Shown: positions 7,941 through 18,286, counted from the first letter of the stretch. The stretch: DNA of 64,000 nucleotides from Oxynema aestuarii AP17 (GCF_012295525.1 NZ_CP051167.1:6253299-6317298); one strand, 5' to 3'. Notes: generated by a model not told the origin, from the sequence alone. Made by a program: numbers and translations.

Positions 7941-9406
7941 ATGCTGTGGGAACCAATTTCAGATTTAGAACCGGACTGGCAAAAACTGGCAAATACTGAG
8001 TTGCCTCCCTTAGTGACCGTTTGGAAGGAACAAGCGGAACGATTGAGGAATTCTGGGGAGTTTCAAACCTTTATGGAAAGACTCTGCCGGGAAATTGCGA
8101 TCGAAACTGGGATTATCGAACGGCTCTATAATTTAGATCGAGGAATTACACGGTTACCGATCGAACAGGGAATTGATGAAGCTCTGATTCCGCATGGGGC
8201 TACGGATGGCTCGGTCAAACAAGTTATTTCTTTAATTAAAGACCAACAAACGGCGATTGAAGGACTATTTGTTTTGTCGGTAGAACCCGCAGTTTATCAA
8301 CTTATTATATCAAACAATTGCATCAAGTTTTAACGCAAAATCAAGAGACGACAGAAGCCTTGATTCCGGCGACTGGAGAAACGATCGATGTTCCTCTGAT
8401 TCGCGGAGACTGGAAACGACAAGTTAACAATCCGATGCGATCGGATGGATTAGTTCATGAATATTGTCCGCCGGAACAAGTGGCATCGGAAATGGACAAT
8501 CTTATTAGTTGGCATCGGCAACATCAGGAAAACAAGATTCCGCCGGAGGTGGAAGCAGCTTGGTTGCACCATCGATTTACACAAATTCATCCGTTTCAAG
8601 ATGGTAACGGGCGAGTGGCTCGTTGTTTGGCGAGTTTGGTTTTTCTACAGGCAGGTTGCTTTCCTTTGTCTTTAACTCGTGACGAACGAGTGGTTTATCT
8701 TGATGCTTTAGAACGAGCCGATCGCGGAGATTTATCGCCATTAATTCAGTTGTTTTCCAAACGACAAAAACAAGCTTTTATTAGAAGTCTGGGGCTGTCG
8801 GAGCAAATTTTAGCGGAAGGGAGGCGAACCCAGATTGCGATCGCGGCGATCGCTGAAAAACTCAAACAGAATCAGTCTGCAACTCGACAAGATCGCTGTA
8901 ATAAAGTGGAAGGCTTTGCCAATCTATTGTACGAAATTGCTATAGAAAGATTGGATAAGCTGGCCGAAGACATCAAAGCTTCTATCGAAGAATTAGTGAA
9001 TGGATTTGATGTCTTTACGGTTGTGCCTCCGAGGGATGGCTCGAAATCGTATTACCATCGCTTTCAAGTTGCCCAAACGGCAAAGCAGTTAGGATATTTT
9101 GCGAATATTCACGCCTATCATGACTGGATGCAACTGGCGATCGATCTCCAAACTTCTACGATTATTTTGCTATCCTTCCACGTTCTCGGTCACGAATATC
9201 GCGGTTTATTAGTTTGTTCTGCTTGTGCTTATCATAAAGATGTGACCGAAGAGGGAGACACGAGTCCGAGCGATATTCAAGCGTTGAGCGAGAGTCCGTT
9301 TCAGTTTTCTTATGCGGATGAAGAACATCATTTAATCGAGCGATTTCGAGGATGGCTGGAAGATGTGCTCGTCACGGGTTTAGAATACTGGAATAGTAGT
9401 TTGTAA
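7941..9406 (+). pseudogene. Fic domain protein, split by a single-base deletion
   Basis: Fic proteins usually transfer AMP from ATP onto hydroxyl side chains of target proteins. The catalytic motif HPFQDGNGR is present in the second part (coordinates about 8590-8616), and an ETGIIERLY segment resembling an N-terminal regulatory helix is in the first. The first frame (7941-8333) reads well up to GLF, then degenerates. The downstream frame reads FVGRTRSLSTYYIKQLHQVL, the expected continuation. Restoring one A after 8271 (GTT to GAT) would give GLFDFVGRTRSLS, typical of the family. Either the gene is freshly inactivated or this is a sequencing error. The C-terminal ~230 residues carry no motif I recognise. 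A tnpB right end lies immediately upstream and may have removed the native promoter. Confidence 0.8.
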
Positions 9407-9613
9407 CGGTATTTCTAACGGTATTTCTAACGGTTGTTTTTGGAATGAGCAACGCAGGGAATGAGTGGATTGCCCTGTTCGCTGATTTAGGAATGCTATC
9501 TTTCTGCCAAAGCCCATCGACCCCAAAACCCGATCGCCCCACCGGATCTCGTGACTCGTGACGACGCCGAACCCTATAATTGAGGGGAAAATCGTTCTAC
9601 GACCTTTCGGGAT

Positions 9614-12600
9614 TTGGCTGTGACAGAAGCAAAGAGTTACAAAGAAACCGTCAACCTGCCCCAAACAAGCTTTAACATGCGCGCCAATGCGATTAAGCGC
9701 GAACCGGAACTCCAGCAGTTTTGGGCAGAACACCGCATTTACGAAACCCTGTCGCAGAACAACCCCGGGGAGATTTTCATCCTCCACGACGGGCCGCCCT
9801 ACGCCAACGGCGCCCTGCACATGGGTCACGCCCTCAATAAAATTCTCAAAGATATCATCAATAAATATCAACTCTTGCAAGGGCGTAAAGTTCGCTACGT
9901 CCCCGGTTGGGACTGCCACGGGTTGCCGATCGAACTCAAAGTCTTGCAAGCGATGAAAGACAAGGAGAGGCGATCGCTCACCCCCCTCAAACTGCGCCAT
10001 AAAGCCCGCGATTTTGCTCTCAAAACCGTCGAAGAACAAAAAACAGGCTTTCGACGCTACGGGATCTGGGGCGATTGGGACAATCCTTACCTCACCCTCA
10101 ATCCCGCCTACGAAGCGGCTCAAATCGGCGTTTTCGGTCAAATGGTCCTCAAAGGCTATATCTATCGCGGTCGCAAACCCGTCCACTGGAGCCCGAGTTC
10201 CCAAACCGCCCTCGCCGAAGCCGAACTCGAATACCCGGAAGGTCACACCTCCCGCAGTCTCTACGCCGCTTTCCCGGTCACGGAACTGGAGAAAAAGGCG
10301 GCGGACCTCAAACGCTTCCTTCCCAAGCTGTACGCGGCGATCTGGACGACGACGCCGTGGACGATTCCCGGGAACTTGGCGGTCAGTGTCAATCCCGATT
10401 TAGACTACGCGATCGTTGCGATGCCCGAAGATAGTGCGATCGCCCCCGGTTGCTTCCTGATCGTCGCCGCCGAATTGGTCGATCGCCTCTCCACCACGTT
10501 CGGCTGCAAATTGACGGTCAAAGCCCAAATTAAAGGCAAAAACCTCGAACACTGTAAATACAAACACCCCCTCTACGATCGCCACAGCCCGATCGTCGTC
10601 GGCGGCGACTACGTCACTACCGAATCCGGGACGGGCTTGGTCCATACCGCCCCCGGTCACGGTCTGGAAGACTACGGCGTCGGTCTGCGCTACGGTCTCG
10701 ACATCTTCGCCCCGGTAGACGCCAACGGCAACTTTACCGAAGATGCAGGGGAATTCGCCGGGTTGAACGTCCTCGACCGAGGGAACGTCGCCGTGATCGA
10801 AGCCCTCCAAAAAACCGGATCCCTGCTCAAAGAAGAACCCTACGTTCACAAATATCCCTACGACTGGCGCACTAAAAAACCGACGATCTTTCGCGCTACG
10901 GAACAGTGGTTCGCGTCCGTCGAAGGCTTCCGCGACGAAGCCCTCAAAGCGATTTCCCAGGTGCAGTGGATTCCCGCCCAAGGCGAAAACCGGATTCGGG
11001 CGATGGTTTCCGAGCGATCGGATTGGTGCATCTCCCGCCAACGCAGTTGGGGCGTACCCATTCCCGTCTTTTACGAAGAAGACACCGGAGAACCCCTGCT
11101 GACCGAAGAAACGATCGCCCACGTCCAAGCCATTATTGCCGAAAAAGGTTCGGACGCTTGGTGGGAACTGCCCGTCGAAGACCTCTTACCCCCCTCCTAC
11201 CGCGACAACGGTAAAACCTACCGCAAAGGAACCGACACCATGGATGTCTGGTTCGATTCCGGTTCCTCCTGGGCGGCGGTGGCGCAACAACGGGAAGAAT
11301 TGCGCTATCCGGCGGATATCTATTTAGAAGGATCGGACCAACATCGCGGTTGGTTCCAGTCGAGTTTGCTCACCAGCGTCGCCAATAACGGCGTTGCGCC
11401 CTATCAAACCGTGCTCACTCACGGGTTCATCCTCGATGAAAATGGCCGCAAAATGAGCAAGTCTCTCGGTAATGTGGTCGATCCGGAAACGATTATTAAT
11501 GGGGGCAAAAATCACAAGCAAGAACCGCCCTACGGGGCCGACGTGTTGCGCTTGTGGGTGTCGTCGGTGGACTATTCTAACGACGTTCCCCTCGGTCGAA
11601 ATATCCTCAAGCAATTGGGGGATGTTTATCGCAAAATCCGCAATACGGCGCGCTTTTTAATCGGTAACCTCCACGATTTCGATCCCGCGAAAGATGCGAT
11701 CGCTTACGACGACTTGCCGGAGTTGGACCGCTACATGCTGCACCGGATGACGGAGGTGTTTGCGGAAGTGACCGATGCGTTTGAGAAGTATCAGTTTTTC
11801 CGCTTTTTCCAAACGGTGCAGAATTTCTGCGTGGTGGATTTGTCCAATTTCTATTTAGATATTGCCAAGGATCGGCTGTATATCAGCGCCCCGGAAGCTG
11901 CCCGCCGTCGCAGTTGTCAGACGGTTCTCGCGATCGCCCTCGAAAATCTGGCCAAGGCGATCGCCCCGGTCCTATGCCACATGGCGGAGGATATTTGGCA
12001 AAATCTGCCCTATCCGACACCCTACCGTTCGGTGTTCGAGTCCGGTTGGGTGCAGTTGGACGATCGCTTCGCCAATCCGGAGTTGGGTAAAACTTGGCAG
12101 CAATGGCGCCACATTCGCGCCGAAGTGAACCAAGTTTTAGAAAAAGCGCGCAAGGATAAGGCGATCGGGTCGTCTTTGGAGGCGAAGGTGCTACTCTACG
12201 TCGCCGACGAGAAGGCGCGATCGCACCTCGCCTCCATGAACCCGAGTACCTTCGCCAGTCTGCCACAGCCCGAAACGACCGCAGTGGAGGCGAACGCCCC
12301 TGGGGAACCCGCCACCGCAACGAGTAGTTTACCTCCGGCGGACGGCGAGATCCCCCAATGGCGGCAGATCCTCGATCGCGCGATCGCCTTCCTCGAAGAC
12401 TTCCCTCGCTATTTCACCCTGTTTTTCTCGGACTATCGCCGTCCCTTATGGTCCGTGGGGTTAATTTTCAGCGCGATCGTCTCGTTTATGGTCATTTCCG
12501 CCATTCTCGACGCGATCGACGATATCCCCTTATTACCTAGCTTCTTGGAACTCGTCGGTATCGGTTACAGCGCCTGGTTTACCAACCGCTACCTGCTCAA

Positions 12601-12991
12601 AGCCGCTACCCGCGAGGAACTGCTCGCCACTTTGCAGCAAACGGCGGCGGATGTCGTCGGAACCCCACAACCGGAACCTGTGGAAGTGCGCGCAGTGGCG
12701 ACGGTGGAGACTCCCTCGACTCCGGCGCCCCCCGCGATCGCGGTTCGCAGCAACGGCGTAGACGAACTGCGCTACCTGTTCCTCACCTCCGGCGTCGAAT
12801 TGGTGGACAGCCCCGCAGCACTCGACGGGTTATCGTATGCCGCCGAGTCCGAAGGGTTGGGCGTCGGCGTCGTCAATGCGGACGGTCAGAAATGCGATCG
12901 CTGTTGGAATTATTCCACCCATGTCGGCGAGTTTGCAGCCGATCCGACGATCTGCGAACGCTGCGTTTCTGCATTGGCGGGTGAGTTCTAA
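9614..12991 (+). CDS. ileS: Isoleucyl-tRNA synthetase with a CAAD membrane-anchor insertion
   Basis: Charges tRNA-Ile. The class I signatures are clear: HMGH in the nucleotide-binding region (about residues 71-74) and KMSKS (about 615). The Cys-rich zinc site is at the C-terminus (KCDRCWNY ... CERCVSAL, about 1093-1120). At 1125 residues it is well over the usual ~950. The excess lies at about 850-1060 and includes a stretch with two hydrophobic helices ([20 protein letters not shown] and [17 protein letters not shown]) flanked by Pro/Ala/Glu-rich linkers. This matches the CAAD domain known to tether some cyanobacterial aminoacyl-tRNA synthetases to thylakoid membranes. The start may be TTG at 9614 or GTG at 9620; neither has a strong ribosome site. 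Residues just before the Zn site ([20 protein letters not shown]) return to normal IleS sequence. Confidence 0.95.
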   Translation: MAVTEAKSYKETVNLPQTSFNMRANAIKREPELQQFWAEHRIYETLSQNNPGEIFILHDGPPYANGALHMGHALNKILKDIINKYQLLQGRKVRYVPGWDCHGLPIELKVLQAMKDKERRSLTPLKLRHKARDFALKTVEEQKTGFRRYGIWGDWDNPYLTLNPAYEAAQIGVFGQMVLKGYIYRGRKPVHWSPSSQTALAEAELEYPEGHTSRSLYAAFPVTELEKKAADLKRFLPKLYAAIWTTTPWTIPGNLAVSVNPDLDYAIVAMPEDSAIAPGCFLIVAAELVDRLSTTFGCKLTVKAQIKGKNLEHCKYKHPLYDRHSPIVVGGDYVTTESGTGLVHTAPGHGLEDYGVGLRYGLDIFAPVDANGNFTEDAGEFAGLNVLDRGNVAVIEALQKTGSLLKEEPYVHKYPYDWRTKKPTIFRATEQWFASVEGFRDEALKAISQVQWIPAQGENRIRAMVSERSDWCISRQRSWGVPIPVFYEEDTGEPLLTEETIAHVQAIIAEKGSDAWWELPVEDLLPPSYRDNGKTYRKGTDTMDVWFDSGSSWAAVAQQREELRYPADIYLEGSDQHRGWFQSSLLTSVANNGVAPYQTVLTHGFILDENGRKMSKSLGNVVDPETIINGGKNHKQEPPYGADVLRLWVSSVDYSNDVPLGRNILKQLGDVYRKIRNTARFLIGNLHDFDPAKDAIAYDDLPELDRYMLHRMTEVFAEVTDAFEKYQFFRFFQTVQNFCVVDLSNFYLDIAKDRLYISAPEAARRRSCQTVLAIALENLAKAIAPVLCHMAEDIWQNLPYPTPYRSVFESGWVQLDDRFANPELGKTWQQWRHIRAEVNQVLEKARKDKAIGSSLEAKVLLYVADEKARSHLASMNPSTFASLPQPETTAVEANAPGEPATATSSLPPADGEIPQWRQILDRAIAFLEDFPRYFTLFFSDYRRPLWSVGLIFSAIVSFMVISAILDAIDDIPLLPSFLELVGIGYSAWFTNRYLLKAATREELLATLQQTAADVVGTPQPEPVEVRAVATVETPSTPAPPAIAVRSNGVDELRYLFLTSGVELVDSPAALDGLSYAAESEGLGVGVVNADGQKCDRCWNYSTHVGEFAADPTICERCVSALAGEF

Positions 12992-13010
12992 CGGTTTCGT
13001 AGACTGAATG

Positions 13011-13036
13011 TAGAGGCGCGCGCGATCGCGCCTCTA
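13011..13036. repeat. HIP1-containing hairpin, copy 1
   Basis: Arms TAGAGGCGCG and CGCGCCTCTA, with HIP1-like DNA between them. A second copy is at 14966-14992. The two copies bracket the ATPase/PIN gene pair. Being just after ileS, this one may also act in transcription termination. Confidence 0.75.
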
Positions 13037-13068
13037 TATGTTTTCTACAGTTTTAAGGGGAGGGAAAG

Positions 13069-14427
13069 ATGCTGAATGAACTCAGGGCGCAAAACTTTAA
13101 ATCTTGGCCAGATACGGGATCGATTCAGTTAGCTCCCTTAACTGGATTATTTGGTACGAATAGTTCGGGAAAAACGGCAATTTTGCAATTGCTGTTGATG
13201 TTAAAACAAACTGTAGAAGCGCGCGATCGCCAGCAAATTTTAGCTCTGGGAGACGAACGATCGGATATCGCTCTAGGTCGCTTTAGGGATCTGCTCCACA
13301 AAGGCGAAGATCGACCAAATCTTAATTTATCTATCGGTTGGACATTAAGGAATAACTTAGAAATTTTAGATCCAGAAGGCGAACCGGATCGCCTTCTCTT
13401 TTCAATCCCTCAATTAAATTTTGAAGTCGATATCGAAGAAAAAGATCCTCTAAAAGTTGTTCGACAATTTGCTTATCAATTTAAGCAGGACGATCGCGCA
13501 TGTCGTTTTGGAATGGAATTGAATTCTACTTCAGAGCCTCAAAATTCATTAAAATATAACTTAATTGCCGAAGGCTATGAAGTTAGACGATTTCGCGGTC
13601 GAGTTTGGCCACTTCCTGCCCCAATCAAAAACTATGGCTTTCCGGATAAAGTGAATAATTATTATCAAAATGCAAGCTTTTTATCCGATTTAGTTCTAGC
13701 TTTTGAAGAATGTTTTAAAAATATTTATTATTTGGGGCCGTTGCGAGAATATCCACGACGAAATTATGCGTGGTCCGGAGATCGCCCGGTAGATGTCGGT
13801 TCCCGTGGAGAATTCACAATTGCTGCTATTTTAGCCTCTCGTTGGCGAGATCGAGAGAGTTCCATCGAAAAGGACATTGCGCAAAAATTGCGCGAGATCG
13901 GACTCATCTACGATTTCAAAATTGAAGCCATTCAAAGCGATCGGGGGAGTTATCAAGTTTGGGTTCGAAGATCTCCCAATACCCCTGAAGTGTTAATTAC
14001 TGATGTTGGCTTTGGCGTCTCCCAAATTTTACCTGTTTTAGTCCTGTGTTACTACGTCCCGGAAGGTTCCACAATTATTTTAGAACATCCAGAAATACAT
14101 TTGCATCCCTTCGCTCAAGCGGGGTTAGCCGATGTTTTTATTGATGTTATCAATCGCCGTAAGGTACAAATTATTTTAGAAAGTCATAGCGAGCATTTAT
14201 TACGTCGTTTGCAGCGTCGTATTGCGGAAGAGGTCTTTTCTCACGAACAGACCTGCTTATATTTTTGCCAACTCGACGATCGCGGCCAATCTCATTTACA
14301 ATCGCTGCAATTAGATGAATTTGGGAATATTATGAATTGGCCACAAGACTTTTTCGGAGATGAAATGGGTGAATTGGCTGCTAAAACAGAGGCAGAAATG
14401 AGGCGGAGGATGGAGGCTAAAGTTTAG
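13069..14427 (+). CDS. AAA15/OLD-like ATPase with a DUF3696 C-terminus
   Basis: An SMC/RecF/OLD-type ATPase of 452 residues. Seen: N-terminal ELRAQNFKSW, the P-loop GTNSSGKT (about 29-36), a signature-like VGFGVSQILPVLVLC (about 313-327), Walker B ILEHPEIHLHP (about 340-350), a SHSEHLLRRLQRR segment (about 373-386), and the DUF3696-type end (DEFGNIMNWPQDFFGDEMGE). ATPases of this group act with nucleases in several anti-phage systems; that is family knowledge, not evidence for this gene. The gene overlaps or abuts a PIN-like nuclease frame, and both sit between two copies of one hairpin. GGGGAGGG upstream of the ATG at 13069 is a good ribosome-binding site. Confidence 0.88.
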   Translation: MLNELRAQNFKSWPDTGSIQLAPLTGLFGTNSSGKTAILQLLLMLKQTVEARDRQQILALGDERSDIALGRFRDLLHKGEDRPNLNLSIGWTLRNNLEILDPEGEPDRLLFSIPQLNFEVDIEEKDPLKVVRQFAYQFKQDDRACRFGMELNSTSEPQNSLKYNLIAEGYEVRRFRGRVWPLPAPIKNYGFPDKVNNYYQNASFLSDLVLAFEECFKNIYYLGPLREYPRRNYAWSGDRPVDVGSRGEFTIAAILASRWRDRESSIEKDIAQKLREIGLIYDFKIEAIQSDRGSYQVWVRRSPNTPEVLITDVGFGVSQILPVLVLCYYVPEGSTIILEHPEIHLHPFAQAGLADVFIDVINRRKVQIILESHSEHLLRRLQRRIAEEVFSHEQTCLYFCQLDDRGQSHLQSLQLDEFGNIMNWPQDFFGDEMGELAAKTEAEMRRRMEAKV

Positions 14428-14915
14428 TAGAACCTGTTATCGTAGATACTAATATTGCACTGGTCGCCAATAAAAAACAGCCAAATGCTTCACCGCAATG
14501 TGTTATCAATTGCGTTCGAGAATTAATGGCGATTAGACAAGGAGTGAAAAAATTAGTTATCGATGACAACGGTTTGGTTTTTGATGAATACCGACGCAAT
14601 CTTTCATTGTCCGGTCAACCCGGAGTCGGGGATTTATTTGTGAAATGGGTTCACGACTATCAATATAATTCTCAACGGTGCGATCGCGTCAAAATTACGC
14701 CAATTCCTGGGGATGATTTTGCAGAATTTCCCCAAGATCCGCAATTAGCCAACTTCGATCGCAGCGATCGTAAATGGGTGGCGATCGCCCGGGTTCATCC
14801 TCAAAATCCACCAATCTTAAATGCGGTTGATTCAGATTGGAAAAATTTTGAATTTGAACTGAATCAGCATGGTATTATCGTTGAATTTGTTTGTCCGGAT
14901 TTTCAATTCAAATAA
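14421..14915 (+). CDS. PIN-like nuclease domain protein, start codon unclear
   Basis: The open frame runs from just after a TAA at 14418-14420 to 14915 and reads LVEPVIVDTNIALVANK near its beginning. This has the VDTN motif expected at the start of a PIN nuclease; later acidic motifs are FDEYRR, FDRSDRKWVAIA and NAVDSDW. The first ATG in frame (14526) would remove the VDTN aspartate, so it is unlikely to be the real start, yet no ATG, GTG or TTG precedes it in frame. Translation could begin at a rare codon by coupling to the ATPase stop (14425), or the start has been lost. I infer a toxin-like or defence-like RNase partnered with the ATPase. Confidence 0.65.
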   Translation, partial: SLVEPVIVDTNIALVANKKQPNASPQCVINCVRELMAIRQGVKKLVIDDNGLVFDEYRRNLSLSGQPGVGDLFVKWVHDYQYNSQRCDRVKITPIPGDDFAEFPQDPQLANFDRSDRKWVAIARVHPQNPPILNAVDSDWKNFEFELNQHGIIVEFVCPDFQFK

Positions 14916-14965
14916 GCCAAGTTGGGGCGATCGCTCCGTACTCAATGATGCGAGCTTCTCTGATA

Positions 14966-14992
14966 TAGAGGCGCGGCGCGATCGCGCCTCTA
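14966..14992. repeat. HIP1-containing hairpin, copy 2
   Basis: TAGAGGCGCG and CGCGCCTCTA around GCGCGAT. Partner of 13011-13036, in the same orientation, on the other side of the ATPase/PIN pair. Confidence 0.75.
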
Positions 14993-15039
14993 CTGTCTTA
15001 CACCTGTACACATTGGATCGTCGAAAACGCGATCGCCCC

Positions 15040-15723
15040 TCACGACGAGGGCGGTAATTCCCCATCCAAACGCTCTAGGGAAATCGTCGCCGCCGTCACC
15101 ACTTGGGGATGATTGTCTTTTTGCAGGTACTTGAGCGCCGCGCGGCTTTTCTCGTGGGGCAAATTCCCCAGCGCTTCCGCCAAACGCTGGCGTACTAACC
15201 AATCCTCCGATTGGGCAAAATCGAGAATGCGATCGACGGAGGCGATCGATTTGATTTCTCCCAACGCCGCGATCGCCGCTTGCTGCAACACCACTTGATC
15301 CGTCTCTAACGCCCGAATCAAAGCATCGTGAGCGCGCGGATCTTTCAAATTCCCCAACGCCACCGCCGCACTGAAGCGCACCAACCAGTCCGTATCCTCG
15401 TAGAGCGATCGCACCAACGGTTCAAAGGCTCTGCCATCTTCTAAATAACCCAATGCCCCCGCAGCCCCCGCCCGAATGCTGTAGTCCGGTTCCGCTTCGA
15501 GCATCCTTACCAAAATTGGAAAGCACTCCTCCGTCGGCTTGAGTCCCAGGGCAAACACCGCCATCGATCGCACCTGCAAATTCTCGTCATCCAAGACTTT
15601 CTTAATCAGTGGCACCGCCTCGGTCGCAGATACGTATCTGAGCGAAACCAGCGCCAACATGCGATCGCGCGCGTTTTCACTCTCCAACTGCTGGGAAATT
15701 TCCGCTAAGGTCATCTGAGTCAT
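15040..15723 (-). CDS. HEAT-repeat protein, NblB/CpcE-like
   Basis: 227 residues made almost entirely of ~31-residue HEAT/PBS-lyase repeats (for example VRSMAVFALG, IRAGAAGALGYL, VRFSAAVALGNL, LQQAAIAALGEI, VRQRLAEALGNL). In cyanobacteria such proteins include phycobilin lyase subunits (CpcE) and the phycobilisome degradation factor NblB. The length suits an NblB-like protein, but the sequence does not prove the partner. The start is ATG at 15723, with an alternative at 15714. It is transcribed divergently from nothing close and looks monocistronic. Confidence 0.8.
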   Translation of the reverse strand: MTQMTLAEISQQLESENARDRMLALVSLRYVSATEAVPLIKKVLDDENLQVRSMAVFALGLKPTEECFPILVRMLEAEPDYSIRAGAAGALGYLEDGRAFEPLVRSLYEDTDWLVRFSAAVALGNLKDPRAHDALIRALETDQVVLQQAAIAALGEIKSIASVDRILDFAQSEDWLVRQRLAEALGNLPHEKSRAALKYLQKDNHPQVVTAATISLERLDGELPPSS

Positions 15724-15823
15724 CGCTTAAGGTTTTTTACAAAAGTTTACATTTGTTTCCATTATAGAGTGCAAACGGGAGTAGGGAAGGGGGACGAGTC
15801 AGGAGTTGAGCCGACCCAAACCT

Positions 15824-16423
15824 CTAAGACTTCTGGAAATGCCCTAAATGCTCTTCTCCCTGACGACTAGAGACCGAATTCGGGGTGATTTCGAGGGCGA
15901 TCTCTTGAAAGCGGGGATGGAAAAACTGGCGGATCTCTTGTTTCGTGACGCCAAAAGGAGGACCGCCGGGACGAGAATGAGTAAAAAATAGACCGATCAA
16001 TTCGCCGCGAGGGCGCAGCAACCGATGGGTGACCTCGACATATTGCGATCGCTTCGTCGGTGGAATCGCACAAAAACAAGTATGCTCGACCACGTAATCG
16101 AAATGCTCCGCAAACTCAGGGGTCAAATCAAAAATATCGCGCTGTAAAAACGTCGCTTCAACGGCGTGTTTTTGGGCCAACTCCCGCGCTGCAGAAATTG
16201 CGGCGGGGGCGAAATCAAAACCGACCACCTCAAAGCCGTGTTTGGCAAATAACAGCGCTTCGTGACCGCGACCGCATCCCAACACCGCCACCCGACCCGG
16301 CGCGGGGGATTGAGGAGGTTTCAAAAACTCGACCAAAGGAGGTGCGGCGCGACCGAGATCCCAGCGATCGCTTCCTTCCCGATAACGTTGTTCCCAAAAG
16401 GTGGGTTGTTCGATTTCTTGCAT
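15824..16423 (-). CDS. SAM-dependent methyltransferase, TPMT-like
   Basis: 199 residues with an N-terminal FWEQRYREGSDRWDLG (typical of the thiopurine S-methyltransferase family), motif I VAVLGCGRGHEALLFA (about 43-58), the acidic residue after strand 2 (VVGFDFAP) and the post-motif DYVVEHTCFCAIPP (about 109-122). The last two are characteristic of TPMT-like enzymes that methylate thiols, selenium or halides. The natural substrate cannot be told. The start at 16423 matches the family's N-terminus. Confidence 0.85.
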   Translation of the reverse strand: MQEIEQPTFWEQRYREGSDRWDLGRAAPPLVEFLKPPQSPAPGRVAVLGCGRGHEALLFAKHGFEVVGFDFAPAAISAARELAQKHAVEATFLQRDIFDLTPEFAEHFDYVVEHTCFCAIPPTKRSQYVEVTHRLLRPRGELIGLFFTHSRPGGPPFGVTKQEIRQFFHPRFQEIALEITPNSVSSRQGEEHLGHFQKS

Positions 16424-16609
16424 CTTTGAACAGGGGTGAAGTTGAGTAAAATATCTAGATTTTCAATCATTGTAAAGTTTTTTGTTTTTCCCTTCTTCAC
16501 CCGATCGCGCGATCGTTAGCATCCTCGTGCTTCCTCGGGCTTCTGCTTCGATGTTACCCTAACCGATCTCGCGGGAAAAATATGTCAGAATCGGTCCAAC
16601 GTCTTCGGT

Positions 16610-18286
16610 TTGTCAATCATGCATCTCCCTTTCCTCAAAGGTACGGGTACCTTGAAAGCTCACCCCGTCGTGCGCATACTTCTCCCGAGAGGAGTTTGGC
16701 ATTTTCTCTTGATAGCTATCGCAATTTCCGGGATTGTTTTCCGTTTTGCCGATCTCGATCGCGAAATCTTTTGGCATGACGAAGCTTATACGGCTTTACG
16801 AATTTCGGGATATACGGAAACTGAGTTAATTGAAAACCTCTTTATCAACGAACCCCTCGATCGCGACGACCTTTTAACTTATCAACAACTGACTCCTGAA
16901 AAAACTTTAAGCGATACCCTCAACTCCTTAGCTCGCGAAGACGCCCAACATCCTCCCTTGTATTACATATTAACCCGATGGTGGGCGCAACTGTTTGGAG
17001 ATTCGATCGCCTCCCTTCGCACCGTTTCTGCCCTTTTAAGTTTAATTGCGCTTCCGGCAATGTATTGGCTTTGTTATGAGTTATTTAATTCCGAATTCGC
17101 CGGATTAATTGGAATGGCGCTAATTTCTGTTTCTCCCTTTCATATTCTCTACGCGAGAGAAGCCAGAGAGTACGGATTGTGGACGGCGACAATTTTACTG
17201 ACAAGTGCGGCATTTTTAAAAGCAATTTCACGGAATAAAAACATTAAAAAATGGGTAATTTATAGCATCACTTTAGCGGCCAGTTTCTACAGTTTTCTCT
17301 TTTCTGCATTAGTAGCGATCGCCCACGGCAGCTACTTACTGGCGATCGACGGCTTCAAAATCACTCAAAAAAAGATGAGTTATTTCTTCGCCTCTTGGGG
17401 AGCCGTCTTATTATTTATCCCCTGGATCGTTATCGTATTAAATCAATTTTCTAAAGTGCGTGGGACGACGGCGTGGACCGCACAGCCGATGGCGCCGATC
17501 GGTTTGGCGATCGCTTGGGTTGCCAATAGTAGCCGGGTGTTCTTCGATCTGAATTTAGATTCTGATTCGCCATTGATTTACAGCATTCCCGCTTTAGTTT
17601 TGGCGATCGCCTTAATCGGATACTCCCTTTATTTTCTGATAAAACATACTCAGAAACAAGTCTGGCTGTTTGTAATTTTATTAATTGCCATTCCCGCTTT
17701 AACCCTGATCCTTCCCGATCTCATCCTCGGCGGTCGTCGATCTACGGTCAGCCGTTATTTAATTCCTTCTTATTTAGGGATGGAATTGGCAGTTACTGCC
17801 TTGCTATCGTTAAAATTAGCAACGGCTAACAGCATTTTCAAACAAAGACTGTGGCAAGGAATCGCCCTCACTGTTTTATTGGCGGGGATGATTTCCGGGG
17901 GGGCGATCGTCCATTCAGAAACCTGGTGGAACAAGAAAAATAGCCACAATCACCCGCAAGCTGCCCGATTAATTAATGCGGCAGAACATCCGTTATTAAT
18001 GACCAGTGATTTTCGCTTCAATCGCGGCGAAATGCTATCTTTAGCGCACTTACTCGATCGCCACGTCACGATCCAATTAGTACTTGAGGGAGAAGTCCCC
18101 AACTTGGGGGATGACGGAGTTGGGAAAGACCGTCAATCATTTAGCGATATTTATTTATTCAATCCTTCTAAACGTTTGCGAGAGGGCTTGCGGGATCGCT
18201 ATCCGGACACCGAGATCGAACCCGTGAAACCGGAAGCCTTGCGGTTAGAAAAATTAACCGGAATCGGTTCCGGGCGATCGTCTTAA
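16610..18286 (+). CDS. Polytopic glycosyltransferase, GT39/ArnT-like
   Basis: About 555 residues with roughly ten hydrophobic helices. The first extracytoplasmic loop has IFWHDEAYTAL, the acidic pair typical of GT-C enzymes, and EDAQHPPLYYILTRWW follows near 105-120, another hallmark. These enzymes use polyprenyl-phosphate sugars as donors and glycosylate lipids or proteins at the membrane. The start is either TTG at 16610 or ATG at 16619. The gene converges on the histidine kinase gene, sharing four bases at the stops. The C-terminal ~120 residues are a soluble domain without a motif I recognise. Confidence 0.82.
   Translation: MSIMHLPFLKGTGTLKAHPVVRILLPRGVWHFLLIAIAISGIVFRFADLDREIFWHDEAYTALRISGYTETELIENLFINEPLDRDDLLTYQQLTPEKTLSDTLNSLAREDAQHPPLYYILTRWWAQLFGDSIASLRTVSALLSLIALPAMYWLCYELFNSEFAGLIGMALISVSPFHILYAREAREYGLWTATILLTSAAFLKAISRNKNIKKWVIYSITLAASFYSFLFSALVAIAHGSYLLAIDGFKITQKKMSYFFASWGAVLLFIPWIVIVLNQFSKVRGTTAWTAQPMAPIGLAIAWVANSSRVFFDLNLDSDSPLIYSIPALVLAIALIGYSLYFLIKHTQKQVWLFVILLIAIPALTLILPDLILGGRRSTVSRYLIPSYLGMELAVTALLSLKLATANSIFKQRLWQGIALTVLLAGMISGGAIVHSETWWNKKNSHNHPQAARLINAAEHPLLMTSDFRFNRGEMLSLAHLLDRHVTIQLVLEGEVPNLGDDGVGKDRQSFSDIYLFNPSKRLREGLRDRYPDTEIEPVKPEALRLEKLTGIGSGRSS

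Noticed and set aside
9380-10246. 288-residue minus-strand open frame
   Set aside because: It lies antisense to the start of ileS; the plus frame has the HMGH signature and full family similarity.
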